From the NCBI GenBank assembly GCA_016722045.1, contig JADKGY010000027.1, positions 1-17,245 of the forward strand: DNA of 17,245 nucleotides, read 5' to 3'. This stretch comes from Candidatus Opimibacter skivensis (lineage in GTDB: Bacteria > Bacteroidota > Bacteroidia > Chitinophagales > Saprospiraceae). This document shows positions 1-7,468 of the stretch, piece after piece. The notes beneath the pieces are model-generated. The model made no database searches, was not told where the DNA came from, and saw only the letters and a program-made list of their open reading frames with translations. Positions within the stretch are counted from its first letter, which is position 1. Each line of letters opens with the position of its first letter. Made by a program: the position numbers and the translations under genes.

Positions 1-1214
1 CAACCTCGGGCGTGAAATTGAAAGTCTCTGGACAATGGGCGGCATGATTCACTCGCGATATCCGGGGATAACATTATTCTTTCACTTGATCATATCCTTC
101 AGGAATATGGCCAGGAATTATTACAAAATAAAAGAGGAAGTATAGTGGCTATTGAACCCTCCACTGGTGAGATATTAGCCATGATCAGTTCGCCGGGTTA
201 TGATCCGAACGAATTGTCTATTTCGAGAATGCGTGGAGAAGTTTTTGCGAAGCTGCAAAGCGATACACTGAATCCTCTGTTTGACCGATCGGTGATGGCG
301 CAGTATCCACCGGGTTCAATTTTTAAACCGATCCTTGCACTTGCGGCTATGCAGGAGGGCGTACTTGATGAGAATAAAACCGTTTTTTGTAACGGATCCT
401 ATAACCTTGGAGGATTCAGGAGAGGATGTCACAATCATCCTGCGATACACAATGTATCACAAGCTATACAGTATTCATGCAATACGTATTTCTTCACTGT
501 ATATAAAGATGTGATTGATGATGCAGGGTATACACTACCTGAGATCGGGATGCGAAAGCTTAATAGTTACCTGACTGAATTTGGATTTGGAAAAAAATAA
601 GCGTTGACTTGCCGAATGAAAAATCCGGCAATCTGCCTGGACCGGATTATTTTGATGAACTATATGGATCCGGAAAATGGAGATCGTCTTATATATTATC
701 GATGGGGATCGGACAGGGCGAATTACAGCTGACGACATTGCAGATGGCACATGCTGCTGCTATCATCGCCAATGAAGGAACGTACACAGATCCACATATT
801 CTAAAAGCAAGAGTACCTACTGGTGGTGAACCGAAGGCTGAATTTTATCCCCGGCGACGTGTGTCTATTGATTACAGATACTTTGAACCGGTCATCGAAG
901 GCATGGCGGGTGCTGTGCGCGCAGGTACTGCAACATTGGCCTCAAATCCTGAATATGAAGTTTGTGGAAAAACAGGTACATCTGAAAATCCTCATGGGGC
1001 AGACCACTCTGTATTTTTTGGATTTGCGCCGAGGAATCAACCGAAGATTGCGATAGCTGTTTATATTGAAAATGCGGGATGGGGAGGAGCATTTGCAACT
1101 CCTGTAGGTGGACTGATGATGGAAAAATATATAAAAGGAGAAATCATTGAGGCACATAAGGGGATTGAAAAGAAGATGCTCGAGACGGATTTGATACATA
1201 AAATCAAATCATGA
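1..1214 (+). CDS. mrdA: Penicillin-binding protein 2 (MrdA), 5'-partial and frameshifted
   Basis: Peptidoglycan D,D-transpeptidase of the elongasome, acting in the periplasm and anchored in the inner membrane. The window starts inside the gene. Visible transpeptidase motifs are SIFK (Ser codon 316-318, Lys 325-327; catalytic SxxK), SCN (475-483; SxN) and KTGT (969-980). The frame is broken. Bases 31-597 read in frame 1 (DNGRHDSLAISGDN, then LSLDHILQEYGQELL), then a run of seven A at about 591-597 gives a premature TAA. One more A restores GKKISVDLPNEKSG, which continues to the TGA at 1212-1214. A second likely one-base loss lies near 28-31, where frame 2 (GREIESL) must join frame 1. Both sites are homopolymers, so sequencing error is likelier than inactivation. 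In Bacteroidota mrdA is usually followed by rodA; here folA follows. Confidence 0.87.
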
Positions 1215-1254
1215 GCAGGGAACAGAGGGTAGAGAGCAAAGGGCATGGGGTAGA
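1213..1254. repeat. Degenerate heptanucleotide tandem array A
   Basis: Six contiguous 7-base units that all begin with G and share a purine-rich pattern; examples are GAGCAGG (1213), GGGTAGA (1227 and 1248) and GAGCAAA (1234). The array begins inside the TGA stop codon of mrdA. Two similar heptad arrays with different units occur at 4475 and 10925. The function is unknown. Confidence 0.6.
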
Positions 1255-1307
1255 TATACCTCGAATAAGGATAAATCATAAGCGTAATGTAAGTTCGAGC
1301 TCGGAGA

Positions 1308-1356
1308 GACTTGAATGTCTAGCTTGAAGCGAGGTCATCAAGTCCCCTTTAGGGGA
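1308..1356. repeat. Inverted repeats between mrdA and folA
   Basis: GACTTGA (1308-1314) is the exact inverse complement of TCAAGTC (1338-1344). It is followed at once by the hairpin TCCCC-TTTA-GGGGA (1343-1356). An 8-base palindrome CGAGCTCG lies just upstream at 1295-1302. This may be an intergenic repeat element or a weak transcription stop after mrdA. No T-run follows, so a classical terminator is not supported. Confidence 0.35.
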
Positions 1357-1379
1357 TTTAGGGGCAAAAAAACAGAGTC

Positions 1380-1874
1380 ATGATCATAAGTGCAATTGTA
1401 GCGATGAGTACTAACCGGGTGATCGGTAGAGATGGCGGACTCCCCTGGCATCTGCCGCGCGATATGAAATACTTTCAACGGACGACGGTCGGGCATCATG
1501 TCATCATGGGGCGTGAAAGTTTTGCATCATTGGATTATAGGCCATTGAAAGGAAGGACGAATATTGTCCTGACAAGGGATCCGTTTTTCATTTCATCTTC
1601 TGCTATTGTGCTGCATTCGATCGAAGAGGGGCTTAGTTATGCATTTCAAGAGGGGGAAAAAGAGGCCTTTATAATAGGCGGCGGCAAGATATTTGAACAA
1701 TCTATGCATTTACTTGAAAAAATATACCTCACGGTGGTCATATCTGAGGTCGTTGGAGACATATACTTTCCGGAGATTGACATGAGTGAATGGCGGGTAG
1801 ACTCATCTGAATATTTTGAAGCAGATGCTAAAAATGAGTTCCCCATGCGCTTTGATATACTTCTCCGGAAATGA
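1380..1874 (+). CDS. folA: Dihydrofolate reductase
   Basis: Reduces dihydrofolate to tetrahydrofolate with NADPH in the cytosol, supplying one-carbon carriers for thymidylate and purine synthesis. The product has 164 residues, normal for chromosomal bacterial DHFR. Visible motifs are the N-terminal strand MIISAIVAMS, the Met20-loop region NRVIGRDGGLPWHLP (12-26), the catalytic acid D28 in LPRDMKYF, the cofactor-binding MGRESF (43-48) and the GGG turn at 100-102 before KIFEQ. The ATG at 1380 lies right at the start of the conserved beta-strand, so the start is secure even though no strong Shine-Dalgarno is seen. The stop overlaps the next gene's start (ATGA at 1871-1874), which indicates translational coupling with the DUF2851 gene. 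The frame is intact. Confidence 0.96.
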   Translation: MIISAIVAMSTNRVIGRDGGLPWHLPRDMKYFQRTTVGHHVIMGRESFASLDYRPLKGRTNIVLTRDPFFISSSAIVLHSIEEGLSYAFQEGEKEAFIIGGGKIFEQSMHLLEKIYLTVVISEVVGDIYFPEIDMSEWRVDSSEYFEADAKNEFPMRFDILLRK

Positions 1875-3183
1875 AAATGCAGGAACAGTTATTACACTTC
1901 ATCTGGCACCGGAAACTTTTTAGCCAGGTAGAATTAAGGACTACAGAATCTCTTGATGTAGAGATCCTTCAGACAGGTATTCCGAACCAGGACCAGGGGC
2001 CTGATTTTCTTCAATCACGTATACGTATCGATGACCAGGTCTGGGCGGGGCATGTCGAAATCCATATACGCAGTTCAGAATGGTATCTGCACCGACATGA
2101 TCAGGATACGCATTACAACAATGTCATATTGCATGTGGTGTGGATCGAAGATCAGCCGGTATTTACATCCGATGGTACACGCCTTCCTTGCATAGAATTA
2201 GGAGAAAGAGTGGATCGTATTCTGCTAGAGCGATACAATCATCTGATGAACAATGAAGAGTGGATACCCTGTGCTTCATCATTGTCATCTGTGGCTGACA
2301 TCACGCGCACCTCATGGCTTGAACGATTGATGTCCGAACGACTGGAAAGCAAAACAGAAAACATCATTAAGATTCTTGAACGATGCGGACATGATTGGGA
2401 GCAGGCTTTTTTTGTTGTGCTTGCAAGACAACTGGGTGCGCCAGCTAATAGTGATGCGATGGAAAGTCTGGCCTTAAAACTTCCTCTAAAAATATTGAGA
2501 AAACACGGAGACCGTACTGATCAGATAGAATCGTTGTTTTTTGGTGTGGCAGGAATGTTGACAAAAGAACTGAGTACGGGATATCCTTCATCGCTAAAGA
2601 GAGAGTTTGATTTTTTGAAAATCAAATACGGGATACAACCGATGCCTGCATTGCGATGGAAATTTATGCGCATGCGACCTGTGCATTTTCCGACCATTCG
2701 ATTGGCGCAATTGTCCAGGATTGTTGCAGACACCCCACTATTTATTTCCATGCTTATACAAACAGAGACTCCGGAAGAGTGGATAGAACGATTTATGGTG
2801 ACACCGGATCAGAAATATTGGCAGGATCATTATCATTTCAAAAATGAAGCACCACCTTCTACGAAGAGACTTGGAAAGGATACGGCGCAGTCACTAGTGA
2901 TAAATCTTGTGGCCCCGTTTATGTTTGTATATGGTAAAATGCAAGGGCTACAAAACCTGAAAGAAAGAGCTGTCCGTTTGCTCTCGCAAATGCCCCCTGA
3001 GAAAAATGCTGTCATCAAAGGCTGGACATCATGTGGGTGGAGAGCTGAAGATGCAGGACAAACACAGGCGATGCTGCATCTCAAAAAAATTATTGCGATA
3101 TGCGCCGGTGTCTGCATTGTGCGATTGGGTTGAAGGTGATGAAGGAAGACGGTGGCTTCGACTGTCCTTCACGCGGAGCGTGA
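1871..3183 (+). CDS. DUF2851 family protein, C-terminus frameshifted
   Basis: Member of the DUF2851 family, common in Bacteroidota and of unknown function. The N-terminal signature is clear: QEQLLHFIWHRKLF, GPDFLQSRIRI, WAGHVEIHIRSSEWYLH and NNVILHVVW. As given, the frame stops at 3133 with the unfamiliar tail IIAICAGVCIVRLG. Adding one A to the seven-A run at 3083-3089 changes the tail to LKKNYCDMRRCLHCAIG and moves the stop to 3181-3183. The Cys-rich ending (CxxxxC, then CxxC) is what I recall at the end of this family, so the extended frame is preferred. The start ATG is embedded in the folA stop. The Cys/His cluster may bind metal (inference). Confidence 0.85.
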
Positions 3184-3190
3184 AGCGGAC
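3164..3190. repeat. Strong stem-loop at the end of the DUF2851 gene
   Basis: TTCACGC (3168-3174) pairs perfectly with GCGTGAA (3178-3184) across a GGA loop. After a two-base bulge the flanking GTCC (3164-3167) and GGAC (3187-3190) extend the stem. It spans the restored stop codon of the DUF2851 gene. It could be a REP-like element or an mRNA 3'-end structure. No U-tract follows. Confidence 0.45.
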
Positions 3191-3365
3191 ATGCTCAGCC
3201 ACCTCACCACATACGAGACAGCATTCCTGTATCGTTATTGGTCAGGATATTAATTCAATTAATTCGGCAATCACCCCAAGAAAAGCCACTAAAATCCTGA
3301 TTATCAGCACATAAAACATCTACGCTATTATTGATATAAATTTTCGTTCCTTTGGGGTTTAATAG

Positions 3366-3373
3366 TAATTTTG
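3366..3373 (+). promoter_or_regulatory. Bacteroidota-type -7 promoter box for exbBD
   Basis: TAATTTTG fits the Bacteroidota -7 consensus TAnnTTTG and lies 26 bases before the exbB ATG. The -33 element is only approximate (TTTC at 3342-3345, 20 bases upstream). The rest of 3184-3399 holds the stem-loop at 3164-3190 and a twofold 9-base repeat around 3250-3267, and no supported gene. Confidence 0.6.
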
Positions 3374-3399
3374 CAACAATAAATATCAACTAGAAAACA

Positions 3400-4083
3400 A
3401 TGATTGGATTTTTCTTGCAAGCAGCAACCACGGCAGTTGATTCTACAGCAGTGGCACCAGGTTCAAGTTTGAGGATGATCGATATCCTGTTTAAAGGAGG
3501 TCCGGTGATGATACCGTTGATCATCCTGTCGCTTATATCGATTGCATTTATCATCAGCAAATACATCTTCATACGGGAGCGATCTAAAATCGATACGAAT
3601 CTTGTCAACACCGTCCTGGATAAAATATCTCTCGGGCAGTTTGATTCAGCCAGTCTTCTGTGTGATCAGTCAAATGGTTCACTCGGCAATGTCATCAAAG
3701 CAGGTGTTTCACAGATCGGAAAACCGATTGAATACATTGAGAAAGCACTTGAAGTGCAATCCAATATTGAGCTGGGTGAAATGGAAAGCAAGATGGGTTA
3801 TATCAGCATGGTGTCCGGTATAGCTCCACGTCTTGGATTCATCGGTACGATACTCGGGGTCATCCTGATCTTTTATAATATTTCACAGACAGCGGATATA
3901 TCCATCGGCACGATTTCAGGAGGTTTATATCAGAAAATGATTTCATCTGCCACAGGCTTAGTTGTGGGCGTTGTAGCATTTATGGGGTACAACTTCCTGT
4001 TGACGAAAATTGATAATTTCTCTTTGCATCTTCAAAAGGAAGTACTGGAATTTATCAAAGGCCTTCAAAAACCTGTGCGCTAA
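3400..4083 (+). CDS. exbB: ExbB/TolQ/MotA family proton-channel protein
   Basis: Inner-membrane subunit of a proton-driven ExbB-ExbD motor that energises TonB-dependent outer-membrane transport, or of a Tol-like system. It has 227 residues and three predicted membrane segments: about 36-55 (VMIPLIILSLISIAF), about 134-160, which includes the family motif APRLGFIGTILGVI, and about 180-203 (ATGLVVGVVAFMGYN). The cytoplasmic loop between the first two segments contains the usual charged stretch. The gene directly abuts exbD (TAA then ATG with no gap), so the two form an operon. The ATG at 3400 is supported by the promoter box 26 bases upstream. Whether the motor serves TonB or Tol cannot be told from the sequence alone. 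Confidence 0.92.
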   Translation: MIGFFLQAATTAVDSTAVAPGSSLRMIDILFKGGPVMIPLIILSLISIAFIISKYIFIRERSKIDTNLVNTVLDKISLGQFDSASLLCDQSNGSLGNVIKAGVSQIGKPIEYIEKALEVQSNIELGEMESKMGYISMVSGIAPRLGFIGTILGVILIFYNISQTADISIGTISGGLYQKMISSATGLVVGVVAFMGYNFLLTKIDNFSLHLQKEVLEFIKGLQKPVR

Positions 4084-4476
4084 ATGGAACTCAGAAAAAG
4101 AAGAGCTTTTCACGATGAGGATGCGATGTCAGCGATGAATGACATCATGTTCTTCCTGTTACTATTCTTTTTGATTATCGCCACGATGTCAAACGCGAAT
4201 ATCATCAAGATCTTACTTCCGAAATCGGATACGACCAGCCAATTGGCAAAACAACCGCTGACACTAACGGTTACAGAGGATTTGAAATATTATGTCAACT
4301 CCAACGAGGTACCATCTGCTATGCTTGAAGGCGCATTGGCTGATGCGATCAAACGTAATGAAGATCCTACGGTTGTGCTTCGTATTGCCAAGTCACTCAC
4401 CGTTCAGGATCTTGTCGATGTCATGTCGATCGCAGCGAAGCTGAATCTGAAGATGGTGTTGAGTACGGAAAGATGA
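4084..4476 (+). CDS. exbD: ExbD/TolR family biopolymer transport protein
   Basis: Partner of the upstream ExbB. It has one N-terminal membrane helix (about 18-36) and a periplasmic domain. The helix carries the family's proton-carrying aspartate, D20, in the context AMNDIMFFLLLFFLI, preceded by a basic cytoplasmic N-terminus (MELRKRRAFHDEDAMS). The 130-residue length is normal. The start follows the exbB stop directly. In many Bacteroidota a second exbD and tonB come next; here there is no tonB, and the gene is followed by a heptad repeat array that begins inside its stop codon. The TonB partner, if there is one, must be encoded elsewhere. Confidence 0.92.
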   Translation: MELRKRRAFHDEDAMSAMNDIMFFLLLFFLIIATMSNANIIKILLPKSDTTSQLAKQPLTLTVTEDLKYYVNSNEVPSAMLEGALADAIKRNEDPTVVLRIAKSLTVQDLVDVMSIAAKLNLKMVLSTER

Positions 4477-4509
4477 GTAACGAATAACGAGTGACGAATA
4501 ACGAGTTTA
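4475..4509. repeat. Degenerate heptanucleotide tandem array B
   Basis: Five 7-base units: GAGTAAC (4475), GAATAAC (4482 and 4496), GAGTGAC (4489) and a degraded last unit. At two-unit scale the 13-mer ACGAATAACGAGT repeats exactly at 4480 and 4494. As with array A, the repeat begins inside the TGA stop of the preceding gene (exbD). Confidence 0.7.
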
Positions 4510-4537
4510 TTCTTAGCGCATCGGGAAACCCGGACAG

Positions 4538-4588
4538 GATTTAAAAATCGGTTTCTATTTTAAATCTGTGAAAACAGGCTCCTGCCTG
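4538..4588 (+). terminator. Two stem-loops between exbD and the next gene
   Basis: GATTTAAAA (4538-4546) is the exact inverse complement of TTTTAAATC (4558-4566), with an 11-base loop. A second, smaller hairpin CAGGC-TCCT-GCCTG (4575-4588) follows and ends 10 bases before the start codon of the 4599 gene. They may be an exbD transcript end or a leader structure of the downstream gene. No experimental-grade terminator signal is visible. Confidence 0.35.
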
Positions 4589-4598
4589 CATTGAATTA

Positions 4599-5615
4599 AT
4601 GGATAATCACAAAAATTATTTTGAACATCCAGGCAAAGCCATTGGTGCCGGTGCGGGCTTCGAATATGTCATGTCAGTCGCGCTCAATTCATACGGAGGA
4701 TATAAGGAAGGAATGATTCGTTGTATCACAAGCCGCGAGGGTGATGTGCAAGTGGCCGGCTATATTGACAGAAGTGAATTACACAAAGTAAAAGAGCATT
4801 CTCCTAATCATTTTGAAATAGGAGATCGATTGGTGATCAAAAACGAATCAGAAATTATCGATCAGATATGTGGAATGGACAGGGAATTTATTGGTCTTGA
4901 AGATCCGGATATCTGGATAGATGAAAAGACCGGTATGATGCATGTGTATTTTACAATTCCGTTGCGAAGCCGGAATCATCAGGCCGACTTAATTCACCTT
5001 GGTCATGCCGTAGGGAAGGATATGAATTCACTTGAGATGACTATGCCCGTACTCATGTCCGGAACAGAAGGGATCAGTGGAAAAGAAGTTTCAATCGCAC
5101 CGATCAATAAAAATAAATTCCGCTACAATCTTGTTGAGTCCGCTTCTGAGGGAAAGGAATTCTGGTATTCAACTATTCGCGTTGCCATAGCAGAAGATAT
5201 GGGAATGCCATGGAAATTCGGAGATACATTGTTTAATCCGGAAGAACATTCTATTCCATGGATTGCGGGTCACGCTTCTCCCGGACCTCTTTTGCCTGAC
5301 ACGTTTATGGATGTCGGTGAAGGCAGGCGTTTAGGTATACTGAATGGTCGTGAAGCAAATCATAAAGAAGGAGATAAAATTAAATATGGCATGTTCTCCG
5401 TTGGCCTGTTTATTTATGATTTTGAAAATGGAAAAATAGATTGGGTTTCACCGGAGCCGTTCATACAGGATAGTCAGGCAAAAACGATAACTTTTGCCAG
5501 CCAGTTTGTAGAAAAAGGAAGAGGGTCCGGAGTTCTTTATGCACATGTTGATGATTCCTTTGTGCGGGCATATACAATCAATGCAGACCTCATTAAATCA
5601 TTGTTACCTGATTGA
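4599..5615 (+). CDS. Probable five-bladed beta-propeller glycosidase-like protein
   Basis: 338 residues with no signal peptide or membrane segment, so probably cytoplasmic. The motif GLEDPDIWIDEKTGMMHVYFT (99-119) resembles the EDPRI-type blade motif of GH43/GH130-type five-bladed propellers, and aromatic-rich repeats spaced along the protein (for example KEFWYSTIRVA, SIPWIAGHASPGPLLP, ENGKIDWVSPEP) fit blades of a propeller. I do not recognise a specific subfamily, and I cannot assign the catalytic residues or the substrate. It may instead be a non-catalytic propeller. The frame is intact. It is transcribed alone after exbD with a 122-base gap containing repeats and hairpins, and converges on the M14 peptidase gene. 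There is no polysaccharide-utilisation locus (SusCD) nearby. Confidence 0.5.
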   Translation: MDNHKNYFEHPGKAIGAGAGFEYVMSVALNSYGGYKEGMIRCITSREGDVQVAGYIDRSELHKVKEHSPNHFEIGDRLVIKNESEIIDQICGMDREFIGLEDPDIWIDEKTGMMHVYFTIPLRSRNHQADLIHLGHAVGKDMNSLEMTMPVLMSGTEGISGKEVSIAPINKNKFRYNLVESASEGKEFWYSTIRVAIAEDMGMPWKFGDTLFNPEEHSIPWIAGHASPGPLLPDTFMDVGEGRRLGILNGREANHKEGDKIKYGMFSVGLFIYDFENGKIDWVSPEPFIQDSQAKTITFASQFVEKGRGSGVLYAHVDDSFVRAYTINADLIKSLLPD

Positions 5616-5620
5616 ATAGA

Positions 5621-5663
5621 GTTTAGTTTTTAAACAGCGGCTGGCTGGTGAATTAAAAATTCA
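5621..5663. terminator. Candidate hairpins between convergent genes
   Basis: GTTTA-GTTTT-TAAAC (5621-5635) and TGAATT-AAA-AATTCA (5649-5663) are short perfect hairpins in the 67-base gap between two convergent genes, where a bidirectional terminator is expected. They are AT-rich and weak, so the role is inferred from position. Confidence 0.35.
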
Positions 5664-5682
5664 GTTGAGCGTGTTTTATTTT

Positions 5683-6819
5683 TCAACCCAAATAGGGCAA
5701 CACATTCAGCACAGGATTTAAAACAGAAGCACCGAGCACGCGCGAGCGAACATCTGACCAGCCATATTTTTTGTCAGGCATATCTGCGTTGTCTTTAAAT
5801 GGCATTTCAATCGTCAGGGCTAAGCAACCATACCGTTGAGCTATATAATTACTGCACAATGTCAGATTCGCTTCTCCGAATTTGTCAAATGGATATTTGT
5901 GCGTATCCTGAAAATCGGGACATGTATCCATCCAATGATTAATGAATTTCTTTTCCAGTGTGGCCAGATACTCGGTGTAGTCAGGAATACCTTCGGATGC
6001 TGCGATAAAATTATAGGGTAGTTCCTCATCGCCGTGTACATCCAGCATAAGATTAATACCTGTTTCGTGGATTTTATTGCGGACATAATAAACTTCAGGA
6101 CTTGTTTTCTTAGAGGGTTTTTGCCATTCACGATTGAGGTTTGCACCTGAGGCGCTTGAACGTAAGTTGCCTGCTATGGAACCATCGAGATTCATATTGG
6201 GGACAACATAAAAAATGGCATCCTCTAAGAGCTTATTTGAAACCGAGTCATGGTGATCCAGTAGTCGTTCTAAAAATCCTTCAATAAACCATTCGGCCAT
6301 TGGTTCGCCGGGATGTTGGCGTGCGATGACCCATATTATTTTTTTATCCTTTCGTGGTTTTCCGATGACAAGCATTTCAATATTCCGGCCAAGAAAAGTT
6401 TTTCCGATGACCTCAACTTTTACATCAGAAGCCATTTGTGCATGGTGAATAAGATCTAAATGACGTTCATAAGAATAGGGCGCGAAATACGCAAAATAGA
6501 CCGCGTTGTGTCCAGGTGTAAAATTGAATTTGAGTACACCGTTGACATATGTTGTGGGAATGCGGAACCATTCCTCACGATCATAAGAAGCACAGACATT
6601 ATAGCCCTTCCATCCTTCAGGGTAGGCTGTTTTGCCGGCATTGATGATAGAGAGCTTACAGTTTTTCTTTTCGGCGCCGGTGAGCCTGAAGTGAAACCAC
6701 TGAAGGAAATCGGAATTGGTATCCTTTCTGATGCGCAGACGGAATTCATTTTTCTTTGCATCGATGCCGGCCACTTCAATATTGCCGCTGTCAAAATTGG
6801 ATGAGATTTCCATCTTCAT
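5683..6819 (-). CDS. M14-family zinc carboxypeptidase (cytosolic carboxypeptidase-like)
   Basis: A 378-residue metallopeptidase that removes C-terminal residues from an unknown peptide or protein substrate. The N-terminal 120 residues form a beta-rich domain typical of the cytosolic carboxypeptidase (CCP/AGBL-like) branch (HFRLTGAEKKNCKLSIINA, YFAPYSYERH). The catalytic domain shows zinc ligands H169 and E172 in ARQHPGEPMAEW, the NMNLDG motif (208-213) at the usual NPDG position, NLNREW (227-232), the third zinc ligand H262 in DVHGDEE and the catalytic glutamate E338 in LTIEMPFKD. All key residues are present. No signal peptide is seen, consistent with a cytosolic enzyme. The ATG at 6819 gives a normal family length; the next Met is M3. 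It stands alone and converges on the propeller gene. Confidence 0.93.
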   Translation of the reverse strand: MKMEISSNFDSGNIEVAGIDAKKNEFRLRIRKDTNSDFLQWFHFRLTGAEKKNCKLSIINAGKTAYPEGWKGYNVCASYDREEWFRIPTTYVNGVLKFNFTPGHNAVYFAYFAPYSYERHLDLIHHAQMASDVKVEVIGKTFLGRNIEMLVIGKPRKDKKIIWVIARQHPGEPMAEWFIEGFLERLLDHHDSVSNKLLEDAIFYVVPNMNLDGSIAGNLRSSASGANLNREWQKPSKKTSPEVYYVRNKIHETGINLMLDVHGDEELPYNFIAASEGIPDYTEYLATLEKKFINHWMDTCPDFQDTHKYPFDKFGEANLTLCSNYIAQRYGCLALTIEMPFKDNADMPDKKYGWSDVRSRVLGASVLNPVLNVLPYLG

Positions 6820-6846
6820 ATGGGTTCGTTTATTGAATCAGACCGA

Positions 6847-6853
6847 CAAGATA
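6847..6853 (-). promoter_or_regulatory. Possible -7 box for the M14 peptidase gene
   Basis: On the minus strand TATCTTG resembles TAnnTTTG with one T missing and lies about 28 bases upstream of the start codon. There is no convincing -33 element. Confidence 0.28.
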
Positions 6854-6982
6854 GGGCTTTGAAACAATCATGAATAAAATCCTGAGCCGGGAGCACTCAT
6901 TTTTTAACGGAACTTTAAAACGGAGCCGAATCTGAATCCGATCAATTCGATTACCTTGCCCCTGAAAATAAAACGTAAGACA

Positions 6983-7444
6983 ATGAAAAAATTATTTATT
7001 CTTATTACTACGGTTTTTGCATTAACGCAGATAGCATCTGCACAGTCGGCGAAGTCTGTTTATTTTGAGCTGGGAGGACCGGGACTTGCGTCTATAAATT
7101 TTGATACAAGGTTCAGTGCCAAAGAAGGCGGTCTTGGTGGCAAAGTTGGTGTTGGTGGCTTCACTGTTGATGGTGTGGGGATAGTGTTTATACCTATTGC
7201 AGTGAATTATCTTTTAGGTAAGGATTCCAGAAATTATTTTGAAATGGGTATCGGTGTTACTCCTGTGCTTGGGAGTGATGGAGATGGCGGAAATTTTTCA
7301 GGCACATTCGGGCACCTCAATTTTGGCTATAGGCTTCAGCCGGAGAATGGTGGATTTACATTCAGAGCATTTATTACACCTATTTTCGGGAATGGATTTT
7401 TTGTTCCGTATTATGGCGGTGTGTCGTTTGGGTATAAATTTTAG
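6983..7444 (+). CDS. Small secreted, probable outer-membrane beta-barrel protein
   Basis: The product has 153 residues from the ATG at 6983. An upstream in-frame TTG (6956) would add nine basic residues before a textbook signal peptide (MKKLFILITTVFALTQIASAQS), so the ATG is preferred. The mature part is rich in glycine and alternating aromatic/hydrophobic residues and ends FFVPYYGGVSFGYKF, with a terminal aromatic residue as in outer-membrane barrels. It is about the length of an eight-stranded barrel. I do not recognise a named family. It converges on the 7469 gene with only 24 bases between them, which contain a GGGTACCC palindrome (7448-7455) and a tiny GCG-TTT-CGC hairpin followed by a T-run. 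The frame is intact. Confidence 0.75.
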   Translation: MKKLFILITTVFALTQIASAQSAKSVYFELGGPGLASINFDTRFSAKEGGLGGKVGVGGFTVDGVGIVFIPIAVNYLLGKDSRNYFEMGIGVTPVLGSDGDGGNFSGTFGHLNFGYRLQPENGGFTFRAFITPIFGNGFFVPYYGGVSFGYKF

Positions 7445-7468
7445 GCAGGGTACCCGCGTTTCGCTTTT

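Noticed and set aside
609..1214. Reading the second half of mrdA as a separate gene starting at 609
   Set aside because: It lacks the SxxK motif and begins mid-domain; one base restores a continuous PBP2.
2833..3117. Minus-strand ORF inside the DUF2851 gene
   Set aside because: Lies antisense to a well-supported gene and resembles no family I recognise.
3242..3319. Minus-strand 25-codon ORF with a hydrophobic product (starts MFYVLIIRILVAFLGVI)
   Set aside because: Too short to judge, with no promoter or ribosome-binding support. AT-rich intergenic DNA often gives hydrophobic frames. Worth noting only if conserved.
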